DNA of 64,000 nucleotides from Pelagibacter sp052048135 (GCF_052048135.1 NZ_JBNAIM010000002.1:868001-932000), one strand, 5' to 3'. Shown: positions 41,977 to 51,850, counted from the stretch's first letter. Numbers and translations are program-made. Notes: a model not told the origin generated them from the sequence alone.

Positions 41977-42867
41977 TTAAGACTTCCAGTCGCCTATTTT
42001 GCTGAATAGGAAATTTCTAAAAGCTTGAACTCTAGCTGTATTTTTAAGTGATTGAGGATAAACAAAGTGAGCTTCTGTAATAGGTCCTTCAGATTTTGGT
42101 AAAACTTTTATTACATTTGAAGAATTGCTCACTAAATACTCAGGTAATGCTGCTAAGCCTACTCCAGATTCTACAGCTAACAATAGGCCCATAACACTAT
42201 TTACTTTCATTATTGGCTTTCGCTTTTTACCATCGTGCATTCCTAATTTTAATGCCCAATCTGGATTGTAAACTGGTGAGGGAGCACCTTTTCCAAAAGA
42301 AATAAATCTATGCTTATTTAAATCACCTATAGTTTTAGGCATACCAAATTTTTCTAAGTATTTATTTGATCCATATATATAATATTTCAAATCTATAAGT
42401 TTTTTTTGAATATAATTAAGTTGTTTTGGCCTTCTCATAAAAATGCCGATATCAGCTTGCCTTGTACTTAAATCCAACTCTTTATCCTCAAAAATTAGCT
42501 CAATTTCTACCTCAGGATTTAGCCGCATAAATTCTTCAATTCTTGGTGTCAGCCAGTGTGTTCCGAAGCTTCTAACTGTTGTAATCGTTAGTTTTCCAGT
42601 TGGTTTATTTTTTTGATCACCTAAAGACGTTTCAACTTCTTTTAATTTACTAATTACTTCATGAGCAGTTTTAAATACATACTCTCCATTTTCAGTAAGA
42701 GTTAATCCTCTTGCATGTCTTTCAAATAATTGAACTTTTAAATCTTGTTCAAGGGACTGTATTTGCCTACTAATTGCAGATTGACTAAGATTTAAATTAA
42801 CCGTTGCATTGGTAAAACTTCCTGCTTCAGCAACTGCATGAAATATCTTTAATTTATCCCAATCCAT
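41977..42867 (-). CDS. LysR-family transcriptional regulator
   Basis: 296 residues with the LysR winged helix (WDKLKIFHAVAEAGSFTNATVNLNLSQSAISRQIQSLE) and a periplasmic-binding-like effector domain (GKLTITTVRSFGTHWLTPRIEEF, LLAVESGVGLAALPEYLV). The ATG overlaps the acuI stop by one base and the two are co-directional, instead of the usual divergent arrangement. It may respond to an acyl or acrylate-related metabolite; that is inferred from the neighbour only. Confidence 0.93.
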   Translation of the reverse strand: MDWDKLKIFHAVAEAGSFTNATVNLNLSQSAISRQIQSLEQDLKVQLFERHARGLTLTENGEYVFKTAHEVISKLKEVETSLGDQKNKPTGKLTITTVRSFGTHWLTPRIEEFMRLNPEVEIELIFEDKELDLSTRQADIGIFMRRPKQLNYIQKKLIDLKYYIYGSNKYLEKFGMPKTIGDLNKHRFISFGKGAPSPVYNPDWALKLGMHDGKKRKPIMKVNSVMGLLLAVESGVGLAALPEYLVSNSSNVIKVLPKSEGPITEAHFVYPQSLKNTARVQAFRNFLFSKIGDWKS

Positions 42868-43868
42868 TATTTATTTAAATCAACTAAAACTCTTCCTGCA
42901 ATTTCTCCTTTTAATATTTTAGGATAAGTTTCAACTAACTCCTCTAAACTTACTGTTTGTATTGATTTTTCTAATAAACTAAAATCAACTAAATTTGCTG
43001 CTTCACCCCAAATAAATTCTCTTCTTTTAATGCTACAATTAGCAGAGTCCATTCCCCAAAGTTTAATCCCTCTAAGCATAAAAGGTATTACGTTTGTATT
43101 TAATTCATTGGTATTTGCATTTCCACATACCGCAATAATTCCATTAGGATTTGTTTGTACAATTGCATTAGCTAATATTTTTCCACCAACAGTATCTACA
43201 ACTCCATCCCACAAACCTTTATCAATCAATCTTGGATCTTTGTCAAATTCACTACGATTGATAACATTTTTTGCACCTAATGATTTTAAATAATCAGCTT
43301 TAGAATCTTTTCCAGTAACTGCTGTCACATTATAACCCATTTTATTCAATATAATCACAGCAACACTTCCAACACCTCCTGTTGCACCAGTTACCAAAAC
43401 ATCTTTTACTTTTTCACCTAATAATATTTCTTCTCTAGCTTTAATTGCAAATGCACTCATCAAAGAAGTGAAGCCAGCTGTTCCTAAAATCATAGCTTGC
43501 TTACTTGTTAAGTTTTTTGGTCTCTTTACTAAAAAATCTCCATTTACTTTTGCAATTTGTGAATATCCTCCATAAAAAATTTCACCTACTCTAAAACCAG
43601 TTAGAATGACATTGTCACCTTCTTTAAATTTTGAATTTTCACTTTCTATTACAGTCCCTGAAAAATCTATTCCTGGTATATGTGGAAATTCTTTTACTAA
43701 CCTTCCACCATTTTTTAAAATCATTCCATCTTTAAAATTTAAATCAGAATAATCAACTTTAACGGTTACATCACCGTGCTTTAAAAAACTTTTATCTATT
43801 GATTTAACTTCTCTTGTAAAATCTTCACCTTGTTGATTTAAAACTAATGCTTTAAATTGATCAGACAC
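42867..43868 (-). CDS. acuI: Acrylyl-CoA reductase-type MDR oxidoreductase (AcuI/YhdH)
   Basis: 333 residues of the zinc-free quinone-oxidoreductase-like MDR family. Diagnostic AcuI/YhdH segments are VKVDYSDLNFKDGMILKNGG, FPHIPGIDFSGTV, ILGTAGFTSLMSAFAI, the NADPH motif VTGATGGVGSVAVIIL and GIKLWGMDSANC. AcuI reduces acryloyl-CoA to propionyl-CoA, detoxifying acrylate derived from DMSP or from 3-hydroxypropionate. Lies 3 bp after folE and is coupled to the LysR gene. Confidence 0.92.
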   Translation of the reverse strand: MSDQFKALVLNQQGEDFTREVKSIDKSFLKHGDVTVKVDYSDLNFKDGMILKNGGRLVKEFPHIPGIDFSGTVIESENSKFKEGDNVILTGFRVGEIFYGGYSQIAKVNGDFLVKRPKNLTSKQAMILGTAGFTSLMSAFAIKAREEILLGEKVKDVLVTGATGGVGSVAVIILNKMGYNVTAVTGKDSKADYLKSLGAKNVINRSEFDKDPRLIDKGLWDGVVDTVGGKILANAIVQTNPNGIIAVCGNANTNELNTNVIPFMLRGIKLWGMDSANCSIKRREFIWGEAANLVDFSLLEKSIQTVSLEELVETYPKILKGEIAGRVLVDLNK

Positions 43869-43871
43869 TTT

Positions 43872-44486
43872 TTATTCTTTTGCTATGCTGATAAATCTTA
43901 AATATCTATTTTGATATGAAAGATCCTCTTTAAATTGACCTAAATAATAATTTGTGACTGTTGTAGCTTGTTCTTTTTTAATTCCTCTCATAGTCATACA
44001 CTGATGGGTAGAGTCTATTGTGACCGCAACACCTTTTGCATCTAAAGACTCCATTAGTGTATTCGCAATTTGCATAGTTAATCTTTCCTGTGTTTGTAGT
44101 CTTTTTGAAAAAACTTCAACAACTCTTGCCAATTTACTTAATCCGACAACTCTTTCTTTAGGTATATAAGCCACATGAGCTTTACCAATAATTGGAGCCA
44201 TATGGTGTTCGCAGTGACTATGGATAGATATATTTTTTTGAACAACCATATCATCGTAACCTTCAACATCACCAAAAGTTTTATCTAAAACTTGTGTTGG
44301 ATCTTCTTTATATCCTTTAAAATATTCCTTAAATGCTTTGACTACTCTTTTTGGAGTTTCCAACAACCCTTCTCTATTTGGATCCTCACCCATCCAAGTT
44401 AAAATTGTCTTGAAAGCCTCTTCAGCTTCTTTATCAGAAACTTTTTTTAAATCTTGATTATTGTCTGTATCTTTAACTAATTTCAT
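43872..44486 (-). CDS. folE: GTP cyclohydrolase I
   Basis: 204 residues with EEAFKTILTWMGEDPNREGLLETPKRVVKA, the zinc motif SIHSHCEHHMAPIIGKAHVAYIP, GLSKLARVVEVFSKRLQTQERLTMQIA and the second zinc Cys in STHQCMTMRGIKK. First step of tetrahydrofolate synthesis, matching the heavy use of folate-dependent demethylases in this window. Divergent from hisI. Confidence 0.97.
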   Translation of the reverse strand: MKLVKDTDNNQDLKKVSDKEAEEAFKTILTWMGEDPNREGLLETPKRVVKAFKEYFKGYKEDPTQVLDKTFGDVEGYDDMVVQKNISIHSHCEHHMAPIIGKAHVAYIPKERVVGLSKLARVVEVFSKRLQTQERLTMQIANTLMESLDAKGVAVTIDSTHQCMTMRGIKKEQATTVTNYYLGQFKEDLSYQNRYLRFISIAKE

Positions 44487-44562
44487 TGTGGGTTTTATAC
44501 ATATAATTGCGCAATTTTAAAATATTTAATATATCCAGATATGTGCTACATAATCACCGTAT

Positions 44563-45030
44563 ATGTTCAAAAAAAGAGAAAATGTAGTCGAAATTGAAGA
44601 GGGAAATCTTCTTTCACCAAAATTTGATAATGATGGGTTGATACCTGTTGTTACAATGTGTTCTAAAACAAAAGACATTTTAATGCATGGATATATGAAT
44701 GTTGAAGCATTGAAAAAAACCATTGAAACGAAAGAAGCTCATTATTTTAGCAGATCAAGAAATGCTATTTGGCACAAAGGTAAAACAAGTGGTTTTGTAC
44801 AAAAAGTAACTGAAGTTAGAATTGATGATGATCAAGATTCTATTTGGTTAACCGTAGATATAGGCGATGGTGCGAGTTGTCATGTGGGCTATAGATCTTG
44901 TTTTTATAGATCAGTGCCATTAGGTCCAATTGATGATGGGAGAAAAATTGAGATGAAATTCTTAGAAAAAGAAAAAAAATTTGATCCAGAAGAAGTTTAT
45001 AAAGGACAACCAAATCCTACAAAAATTTAG
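44563..45030 (+). CDS. hisI: Phosphoribosyl-AMP cyclohydrolase
   Basis: 155 residues with MHGYMNVEALKKTIETKEAHYFSRSRNAIWHKGKTSG, the metal-binding DDDQDSIWLTVDIGDGASCHVGYRSCFYR, matching HisI. Opens the phosphoribosyl-AMP ring in histidine synthesis. Single-domain, without the HisE part. Followed after 6 bp by a putative 2OG oxygenase gene. Confidence 0.95.
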   Translation: MFKKRENVVEIEEGNLLSPKFDNDGLIPVVTMCSKTKDILMHGYMNVEALKKTIETKEAHYFSRSRNAIWHKGKTSGFVQKVTEVRIDDDQDSIWLTVDIGDGASCHVGYRSCFYRSVPLGPIDDGRKIEMKFLEKEKKFDPEEVYKGQPNPTKI

Positions 45031-45036
45031 ATTTTT

Positions 45037-45645
45037 ATGAAAATCCAAAGTCCTTTCGGTCCAAAGTTAGCAGTTATTAAGATACCAAAAAAAATAATAT
45101 CTGAAATAAATAATGAAGTAGATAATATTTTAAAAGACAAATTTAAAACAAAAAAAAGTGACTATTCAAAAAAATTAGTGGGTGAAGTAAAACAAGAATT
45201 ACAATTATCAAAAAATTTTATAAACAAACATCTAATAAAATTTTTAAAAAAAAATGTAAAAAGTTTTATTAAGAAAACTTCACAAAAAAATATTAATGAC
45301 ATTAAACTAAAAAATTTTTGGGTAGTTAGACAATTTAAAAATGAATATAACCCAATTCATTATCATTCTGGAAGTATATCTGGTGTAGGTTATTTAAAGA
45401 TGCCAAAAAATTTTATAAAAAGTAAAAAAAAATCAAAAACTAATGGAACAATAGATTTTATTCACGGTTCTAGATCATTTTTAAATAAAAGTATCTTTAA
45501 TCATAAACCAAAAGTAGGTGACATGATAATTTTTCCAAATTATTTAATGCATACTGCTTATCCATTTAATGTAGACGGTGAAAGAAGGTCTTTTTCATTT
45601 AACATAGACATAGATAAAAAAACATTAGAAAAAATAAATGGATAA
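45037..45645 (+). CDS. Putative 2OG-Fe(II) oxygenase
   Basis: 202 residues. The C-terminal half has the double-stranded beta-helix features NPIHYHSGSISGVGYLKMP (possible HxH Fe ligands), PKVGDMIIFPNYLMHTAYPFN (distal His) and GERRSFSFNIDI (Arg for 2OG), similar to the 2OG-FeII_Oxy_5 group. The N-terminal half is Lys-rich and helical. Substrate unknown. Overlaps the DUF2237 gene by 8 bp, so co-translated. Confidence 0.75.
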   Translation: MKIQSPFGPKLAVIKIPKKIISEINNEVDNILKDKFKTKKSDYSKKLVGEVKQELQLSKNFINKHLIKFLKKNVKSFIKKTSQKNINDIKLKNFWVVRQFKNEYNPIHYHSGSISGVGYLKMPKNFIKSKKKSKTNGTIDFIHGSRSFLNKSIFNHKPKVGDMIIFPNYLMHTAYPFNVDGERRSFSFNIDIDKKTLEKING

Positions 45646-46012
45646 AATTCAAAAAAACGTTTTAGGAGAAAACCTAGAAAATTGTTCTAATGATCCACTT
45701 ACTGGGTGGTATAGAGATGGTTGTTGTAACACTGATGAAAATGATCATGGTGTACATACAGTTTGTGCAAAAGTGACTACAGAATTTTTAGAATGGTGCA
45801 AAGAAGCAGGAAATGATTTAATCACACCTCACCCAGAATATGGTTTTCCAGGGTTAAAAGATGGTGATGGTTGGTGTGTTTGTGCAAGTTGGTATGCTAG
45901 AGCAGTCGAGGCAGGTAAAGGCTGCCCCATATATTTAAAAAGTACTCACGAAAATACACTTAAGATATTACCAATAGAAACACTTAAGAAATTTGCAATA
46001 GATTTATCTTAA
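45638..46012 (+). CDS. DUF2237 family protein
   Basis: 124 residues, Cys- and Trp-rich, with the diagnostic sequence NVLGENLENCSNDPLTGWYRDGCC and GFPGLKDGDGWCVCASWYARA. The family is widespread, cytosolic and uncharacterised; conserved Cys/Asp/His suggest metal binding. Its stop directly abuts the convergent ETF-QO stop with no spacer. Confidence 0.92.
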   Translation: MDKIQKNVLGENLENCSNDPLTGWYRDGCCNTDENDHGVHTVCAKVTTEFLEWCKEAGNDLITPHPEYGFPGLKDGDGWCVCASWYARAVEAGKGCPIYLKSTHENTLKILPIETLKKFAIDLS

Positions 46013-47632
46013 TTACATATTTCCATATTTTGGACCGCCACCACCTTCTGGTGTAACCCAAGTAATATTTTGAGAAGGTTCTTTAATATCACAAGTTTTA
46101 CAATGGATACAATTTTGAGAATTAATGACAAACTTATTCAAACCATTTTCTTGTTGAACTTCATAAACACCAGCTGGACAATATCTTTGGGCAGGTTCAT
46201 CAAATTTTTCTAAAGTATAATTGATTGGTAAAGATGGATCTTTTAATTTTAAATGAACAGGTTGATTATCTGCATGATTAGTACCTGTTAAATAAACAGA
46301 GCTTGTTTTGTCAAAAGTAATTACGTTATCAGGTTTTGGATATTCTATTTTAGGCATTTCACTAGCTAATTTTAACGTTTCATGATCCGCATGTTTGTGC
46401 TTTAAAGTAAATGGCAGTTTGCCTCTAAATAATATTTGATCAATTCCAGTAAATATTATCCCTAAAATTAAGCCCCAACTAAAGCTAGGTTTTACATTTC
46501 TTGCTTTGAATAATTCCTCATAAAGCCAGCTTTTTTTAAATTTTTCCTCATATATAGATAAGTTCTTTTCATTATTTATATTCTCGACAATTGTCTCAGC
46601 AGCTAAAATTCCACTCTTCATAGCCGTATGTGATCCTTTAATCTTTGGCATATTTAAAGTTCCTGCATCACAACCAATTAATAAAGCACCAGGCATATAC
46701 ATCTTGGGTAAACTTTGAAAACCACCTTCTATTAAAGCTCTAGCACCGTAGGATATTCTTTTTCCACCTTCGATTATTTTTTTAATTGATGGATGGGTTT
46801 TAAATCTTTGAAATTCATCAAACGGTGACAGATGAGGATTCTTATAATCCAAACCTATAACATATCCTAGAAAGACTTGTTTGTTTTCAGCATGATACAT
46901 AAAACTACCACCATAAGTATTTTTATCTAATGGCCAACCAGCTGTATGCATTACCAAACCTTTCTCATGATTTTTTTCATCGACCTCCCAAATTTCTTTA
47001 AAACCTATTCCATATTGTTGAGGATCTTTATCTTTGTCTAATTCAAATTTCTTAATTAGTTGTTTTCCTAAATGGCCTCTGCATCCTTCTGCAAAAACTG
47101 TAACTTTTCCTAAAAGTTCCATTCCAGGTTCAAAACTATCTTTTTTGTTTCCATCTTTATCAATTCCCATATCTTGCGTAGCAACACCTTTAACGGATCC
47201 ATCTTCATTATATAAAATTTCACTTGCGGGAAATCCTGGGAATATTTCCACACCTAAAGATTCAGCTTGTTCAGCAAGCCACCTACACAAGTTAGCTAAG
47301 CTAATAATATAATTTTTATGATTTTGTTGTACAGATGGAAGCAACCAAGTTGGCCAACTTATAGATTTGTTTTTTCCTAAGAATAAAAATTTTTCTTTCG
47401 TTACTTTTGTTTTAATTGGTGAGTTTAATTCTTTCCAATTAGGTATAAGTTCATCTAAAGCTCTTGTTTCAAAAACGTTACCACTTAAGATATGTGCACC
47501 TATCTCAGAAGCTTTTTCTAACAAGCAAACATTTAAATTAGAGTCTAGTTGCTTCAATTTTATTGCCGTAGATAAACCTGATGGACCTCCACCAACAATT
47601 ACAACATCATATTCCATTGTCTCTCTAGACAT
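46013..47632 (-). CDS. Electron-transfer flavoprotein:ubiquinone oxidoreductase
   Basis: 539 residues with FAD motif DVVIVGGGPSGLSTAIKL, GAHILSGNVFETRAL, FAEGCRGHLGKQL, the membrane-associated region around FSWGLILGIIFTGIDQIL, and a C-terminal 4Fe-4S site (RYCPAGVYEV, NCIHCKTCDIKEP). Accepts electrons from ETF and reduces ubiquinone at the inner membrane. Next to etfA, etfB and a dimethylglycine-dehydrogenase-like gene, giving a complete electron route. Confidence 0.96.
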   Translation of the reverse strand: MSRETMEYDVVIVGGGPSGLSTAIKLKQLDSNLNVCLLEKASEIGAHILSGNVFETRALDELIPNWKELNSPIKTKVTKEKFLFLGKNKSISWPTWLLPSVQQNHKNYIISLANLCRWLAEQAESLGVEIFPGFPASEILYNEDGSVKGVATQDMGIDKDGNKKDSFEPGMELLGKVTVFAEGCRGHLGKQLIKKFELDKDKDPQQYGIGFKEIWEVDEKNHEKGLVMHTAGWPLDKNTYGGSFMYHAENKQVFLGYVIGLDYKNPHLSPFDEFQRFKTHPSIKKIIEGGKRISYGARALIEGGFQSLPKMYMPGALLIGCDAGTLNMPKIKGSHTAMKSGILAAETIVENINNEKNLSIYEEKFKKSWLYEELFKARNVKPSFSWGLILGIIFTGIDQILFRGKLPFTLKHKHADHETLKLASEMPKIEYPKPDNVITFDKTSSVYLTGTNHADNQPVHLKLKDPSLPINYTLEKFDEPAQRYCPAGVYEVQQENGLNKFVINSQNCIHCKTCDIKEPSQNITWVTPEGGGGPKYGNM

Positions 47633-47655
47633 ATTCTAATTTTTTACAGATTCTG

Positions 47656-48609
47656 TTATTTTTGTATAGTGTTTAATTTGTTCAATTCTTCTAAGAATTG
47701 TGGAAGAGCCTCAAAAAGATCAGCTTCAAGACCATAATCTGCAACACTAAATATAGGGGCCTCTCCATCTTTGTTAATTGCAACAATTATTTTACTTTCT
47801 TTCATTCCAGCAAGATGTTGAATGGCTCCAGATATTCCAACTGCAATATATAAATCGGGAACCACGACCTTACCTGTTTGACCAACCTGATGATCGTTAC
47901 TTATGTATCCTGCGTCAACTGCAGCTCTAGATGCGCCTATTGCAGCATTTAATTTATCAGCAATCGAAGTAATCAATTTAAAATTATCTCCACTTTGCAT
48001 TCCTCTACCTCCAGAAATTACAACTCTTGCGGTACCCAGTTCAGGTCTATCTGATTTAATTTCCTCTCTTTTAATAAATTTTGTTTGATTAAACTCTTCT
48101 CCTGCATCTGCTTTTTCAATTGGTGCAGAACCACCAGAACTTTCACATGGGTCAAAAGAAGTAGGTCTAATAGTTACGCATTTTTTCGGATCCTTACTTT
48201 TAACTGTTGCAAAAGCATTACCCGCATAAATTGGTCTTAAAAAAGTGTCAGGAGAAACGACTTTTGTAATGTCACTTATTTGTGAAGTATCCAAAGCTGC
48301 TGCAATTCTTGGCATTAAGTTTTTTCCAAATGTATTTGCTGAACAAATAATATGTGAATAATCATTAGCTAATTTAACTACAACTGGAGCAAAATTTTCA
48401 GCAATAAAGTTTTCATAATGAGCAGCCTCAACTTGAATAACTTTTTTAACTAATGGTAGTTCTGACAAGGCTTTTGCTGCATCTCCACAACTTTGGCCAA
48501 TAATAAGAGCATGAACGTCCGCATCAATTAGTGAAGCTGCCGTTACAGCATTAAGTGTAAAAGGTCGTAGTTCTTTATTATTATGCTCTGCTATTAATAA
48601 TACCGACAT
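47656..48609 (-). CDS. etfA: Electron-transfer flavoprotein alpha subunit
   Basis: 317 residues with the N-terminal domain (VLLIAEHNNKELRPFTLNAV) and the FAD-binding C-terminal domain: RVVISGGRGMQSGDNF, AAIGASRAAVDAGYISNDHQVGQTGKVV, LYIAVGISGAIQHLAGM and IVAINKDGEAPIFSVADYGL. Forms the heterodimer with EtfB encoded 3 bp upstream. Carries electrons from flavin dehydrogenases to ETF-QO. Confidence 0.97.
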   Translation of the reverse strand: MSVLLIAEHNNKELRPFTLNAVTAASLIDADVHALIIGQSCGDAAKALSELPLVKKVIQVEAAHYENFIAENFAPVVVKLANDYSHIICSANTFGKNLMPRIAAALDTSQISDITKVVSPDTFLRPIYAGNAFATVKSKDPKKCVTIRPTSFDPCESSGGSAPIEKADAGEEFNQTKFIKREEIKSDRPELGTARVVISGGRGMQSGDNFKLITSIADKLNAAIGASRAAVDAGYISNDHQVGQTGKVVVPDLYIAVGISGAIQHLAGMKESKIIVAINKDGEAPIFSVADYGLEADLFEALPQFLEELNKLNTIQK

Positions 48610-48612
48610 TTT

Positions 48613-49362
48613 TTATATTACCTTTGCTTCATTTTTTAATTTTTGAACTAATTCAGCTACACTAGAAACCTTTATTCCTGCTTTTCTTTTTGGTGGTTCC
48701 TCAACTTTAATTTGTTCTATTCTTGGAGATGTATCTACTCCTAAATCTGACGCATTTATTTGTTCAATAGGTTTCTTTTTGGCTTTCATAATATTTGGTA
48801 ATGAAGCATATCTTGGTTCATTCAATCTTAAATCACAAGTAACAATTGCTGGAACATTTATCTCAATTGTCTCTAAACCTTCATCTATTTCTCTAGTGAC
48901 TTCTAATTTCTTATCTTTAACTTCAATCTTTGATGCAAAAGTTGCTTGAGGCCAATTAAGTAAAGCACTTAACATTTGACCCGTTTGATTGCAGTCATCA
49001 TCGATTGCTTGTTTGCCCATAAAAACTAAATCTGGTTTTTCTTTTTCTACAATTTTTTGTAAAAGTTTTGAAACAGCTAAAGGTTCTAATATACCATCAG
49101 CTTTAACAAGAATTCCTCTGTCAGCTCCAACGGCTAGAGCTTTACGAACTGTTTCCTGAGCTTTTTCTTCACCAACACTTACAGCAACTACCTCTGTGGC
49201 TTTACCTGCCTCTTTAATCTTAACTGCTTCCTCAATTGCATTATCATCTGGTGGATTGGTTGACATTTTAACATTATCCGTGACCACACCTGTGTTATCC
49301 TCTTTAACTCTAACTTGCACGTTATAATCAATTACTCTTTTTACAGCGACTAAAATCTTCAT
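48613..49362 (-). CDS. etfB: Electron-transfer flavoprotein beta subunit
   Basis: 249 residues with KILVAVKRVIDYNVQVRVK, NPPDDNAIEEAVKIKEAG, the AMP-site region AVGADRGILVKA, VFMGKQAIDDDCNQTGQ and the recognition-loop LPNIMKAKKKPIEQ. Starts with an ATG overlapping the stop of the upstream dehydrogenase by one base, which indicates that the dehydrogenase and ETF are made together. Confidence 0.97.
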   Translation of the reverse strand: MKILVAVKRVIDYNVQVRVKEDNTGVVTDNVKMSTNPPDDNAIEEAVKIKEAGKATEVVAVSVGEEKAQETVRKALAVGADRGILVKADGILEPLAVSKLLQKIVEKEKPDLVFMGKQAIDDDCNQTGQMLSALLNWPQATFASKIEVKDKKLEVTREIDEGLETIEINVPAIVTCDLRLNEPRYASLPNIMKAKKKPIEQINASDLGVDTSPRIEQIKVEEPPKRKAGIKVSSVAELVQKLKNEAKVI

Positions 49363-51794
49363 TAAGCTCTCAATAATTTATTTTCTGCATCATAAGGACT
49401 TTCATCCAAAATAGTTGCATCATGTATTTTACCTAAAATATCAACCTGAAGTTTTTCTCCAACATTTGCTAAATCAGGTTTTACCATGGCAAGTGCAATT
49501 GATTTATCCAATCTAAAACCATATTCGCCTCCAGTTGCCCTTCCCACTACTTTATTATCTTTATAAATTGGATTATTGCCTAAAACGTCAGCATCAGTTG
49601 TATTATGAACTTCTAATGTAACTAACTTATTATCAAAACCTTTTTCTCTCCATTTGTTTAAAGCTTCTAATCCTATAAAGTTACCCTTATTCGGATGAAT
49701 AAACCTATCAAGACCAGACTCGTAAGGAGAATACTCAATAGATAATTCTGTTCCAACAAGTTTGTAAGATTTTTCAACTCTTAAACTATTCATAGCTCTA
49801 ATTCCAAACGGCTTTAGGCCTAAATCTTTTCCAGCTTCCATTAATTTATCAAAAATATGATTTTGATATTCAATTGGATGATGTAATTCCCACCCAAGTT
49901 CACCAACGAAATTTACTCTCATTGCATTTACTGGTGCATATCCAACATTAACATTTTTAGCAGTTAACCATTTAAAATTTTCATTTGAAAAATCATCTGT
50001 TGATACTTTTTGCATCAATTCTCTTGCTTTTGGTCCTGCAACAACAAGTACCCCAGTACTATTTGTAAGATCTTCAAATATAACTGATCCATCTGTTGGC
50101 ATCCATTTTTGTATCCAATCATGGTCTAATCTTAAGTTGGCTCCAGCAGATACAAGATAATAGCTATTTTCTGCTTCTTTCATGATGGTAAATTCAGAAT
50201 GAACTCCACCTTTTGTATTAAGAGCATGACATAAATTAATTCTACCAATTTTTTTAGGAAGCTTGTTTGCAACTAAATAATCTAAAAATTCCTCGGCTTT
50301 TGGTCCTTTAATTCTACATTTTGCAAATGCTGTCATATCTAAAAGGCCAACATTTTTTTTAACATTTTCACATTCTTTTTTAATTGCATCAAACCACTTT
50401 GACCTTCTAAATGACCAATCATCCTTTTGCTCCATGCCATCAGTTGCAAAAAAGTTCGGTCTTTCCCATCCAAATTTCTGACCAAATACAGCACCAAGTG
50501 CTTTCATTCTTTCATAACAAGGTGCAGTTCTAAGAGGTCTAGCTGCTGGTCTTTCTTCATCGGGATAATGAACTATAAAAACATGACTATAAGCTTCTTC
50601 ATTTTTTGCTTTCAAATATGATTTAGTTGCATAATTTCCATAACGTCTAGGTTCAACACCTAACATATCTATTGTTGGTTCTCCATCTACAATCCATTCT
50701 GCTAATTGCCAACCTGCTCCACCTGCAGCAGTAATCCCAAAGCTATGACCTTCATTAATCCAAAAATTTTTTAATCCCCAAGCAGGACCAACGATTGGAT
50801 TCCCATCTGGTGTGTAACAAATTGCTCCATTATAAACTTTCTTAACACCTACTTCACCAAAAGCAGGAACTCGATGTATTGCGCCTTCAATGTGTGGAGC
50901 GAGTCTATCTAAATCTTCTTGAAATAATTCATACTCGGAGTCTTTTGATGGACCCTCAACATAACAAGCTGGAGCTCCATCTTCATAAGGACCTAAAATC
51001 AATCCACCAGCTTCTTCTCTCATGTACCATCTGCTATCACTATCTCTCAACACTCCCATCTCAGGAAGACCTTCTTTTTTTCTTTTTTGAATTTCAGGAT
51101 GTGGTTCTGTCACAATATATTGATGTTCAACAGGTATAACTGGAATATCTAAGCCAACCATTTCTCCAGTTTGTCTTGCAAAGTTACCTGAACAAGAAAT
51201 TACATGTTCACATTCTATAGAGCCTTTATCGGTTTCAACAATCCATCCATCTTTTGTTTGTTTCATTGCAAGCACAGTTGTATTTCTGTAAATCTCAGCT
51301 CCCATATTTCTTGCACCTGTTGCAAGTGCTTGAGTTAAATCAGCTGGCTGAATATATCCATCTTCAGGATGTTGAATTGCTCCAACTAAATCATCTGTAT
51401 GACATAGCGGCCAAATTTCTTTCACTTGTTGTGGAGTTAAAAATTTTACATCAACCCCAATAGTTTTAGCCACACCTGCATATTGATGATACTCATCCAT
51501 TCTATCTTTTGTACTGGCTAAACGAATATTTGATACAACACTGAAGCCAACATTTTTTCCAGTTTCTTCCTCTAATTTTTTATATAGGTTGACTGCATAT
51601 TTATGAAGTTGTCCAACAGAATAACTCATATTAAAAAGTGGTAACAATCCCGCAGCATGCCAAGTAGAACCTGAGGTTAATTCTTTTCTCTCAACTAAAA
51701 CAACTTCTGACCAGCCTTTTTTTGCTAAATGATAAAGTGCGCTTACACCTACTACCCCACCACCAACAACTACTACTTTTGCTTTAGATTTCAT
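49362..51794 (-). CDS. FAD-dependent dimethylglycine/sarcosine dehydrogenase-like enzyme (DAO + GcvT), copy 2
   Basis: 810 residues. DAO domain with VVVVGGGVVGVSALYHLAK and SGSTWHAAGL (covalent-FAD His), QHPEDGYIQPADLTQAL and ICYTPDGNPIVGPAWGLKNF, then the GcvT fold from about residue 430 (VGLLDMTAFAKCRIKG, GVLVAGPKAREL-like segment, MRVNFVGELGWELHH, VEKSYKLVGTELSIEYSP). Expected to oxidise an N-methylated glycine, transfer the methyl to tetrahydrofolate and pass electrons to the ETF encoded directly downstream. Substrate (dimethylglycine or sarcosine) is inferred. Confidence 0.92.
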   Translation of the reverse strand: MKSKAKVVVVGGGVVGVSALYHLAKKGWSEVVLVERKELTSGSTWHAAGLLPLFNMSYSVGQLHKYAVNLYKKLEEETGKNVGFSVVSNIRLASTKDRMDEYHQYAGVAKTIGVDVKFLTPQQVKEIWPLCHTDDLVGAIQHPEDGYIQPADLTQALATGARNMGAEIYRNTTVLAMKQTKDGWIVETDKGSIECEHVISCSGNFARQTGEMVGLDIPVIPVEHQYIVTEPHPEIQKRKKEGLPEMGVLRDSDSRWYMREEAGGLILGPYEDGAPACYVEGPSKDSEYELFQEDLDRLAPHIEGAIHRVPAFGEVGVKKVYNGAICYTPDGNPIVGPAWGLKNFWINEGHSFGITAAGGAGWQLAEWIVDGEPTIDMLGVEPRRYGNYATKSYLKAKNEEAYSHVFIVHYPDEERPAARPLRTAPCYERMKALGAVFGQKFGWERPNFFATDGMEQKDDWSFRRSKWFDAIKKECENVKKNVGLLDMTAFAKCRIKGPKAEEFLDYLVANKLPKKIGRINLCHALNTKGGVHSEFTIMKEAENSYYLVSAGANLRLDHDWIQKWMPTDGSVIFEDLTNSTGVLVVAGPKARELMQKVSTDDFSNENFKWLTAKNVNVGYAPVNAMRVNFVGELGWELHHPIEYQNHIFDKLMEAGKDLGLKPFGIRAMNSLRVEKSYKLVGTELSIEYSPYESGLDRFIHPNKGNFIGLEALNKWREKGFDNKLVTLEVHNTTDADVLGNNPIYKDNKVVGRATGGEYGFRLDKSIALAMVKPDLANVGEKLQVDILGKIHDATILDESPYDAENKLLRA

Positions 51795-51850
51795 TAGCAG
51801 ATTCCTACTAAATTTTTATTCATAACGAAACAAAATTGTCATGTGGATAA

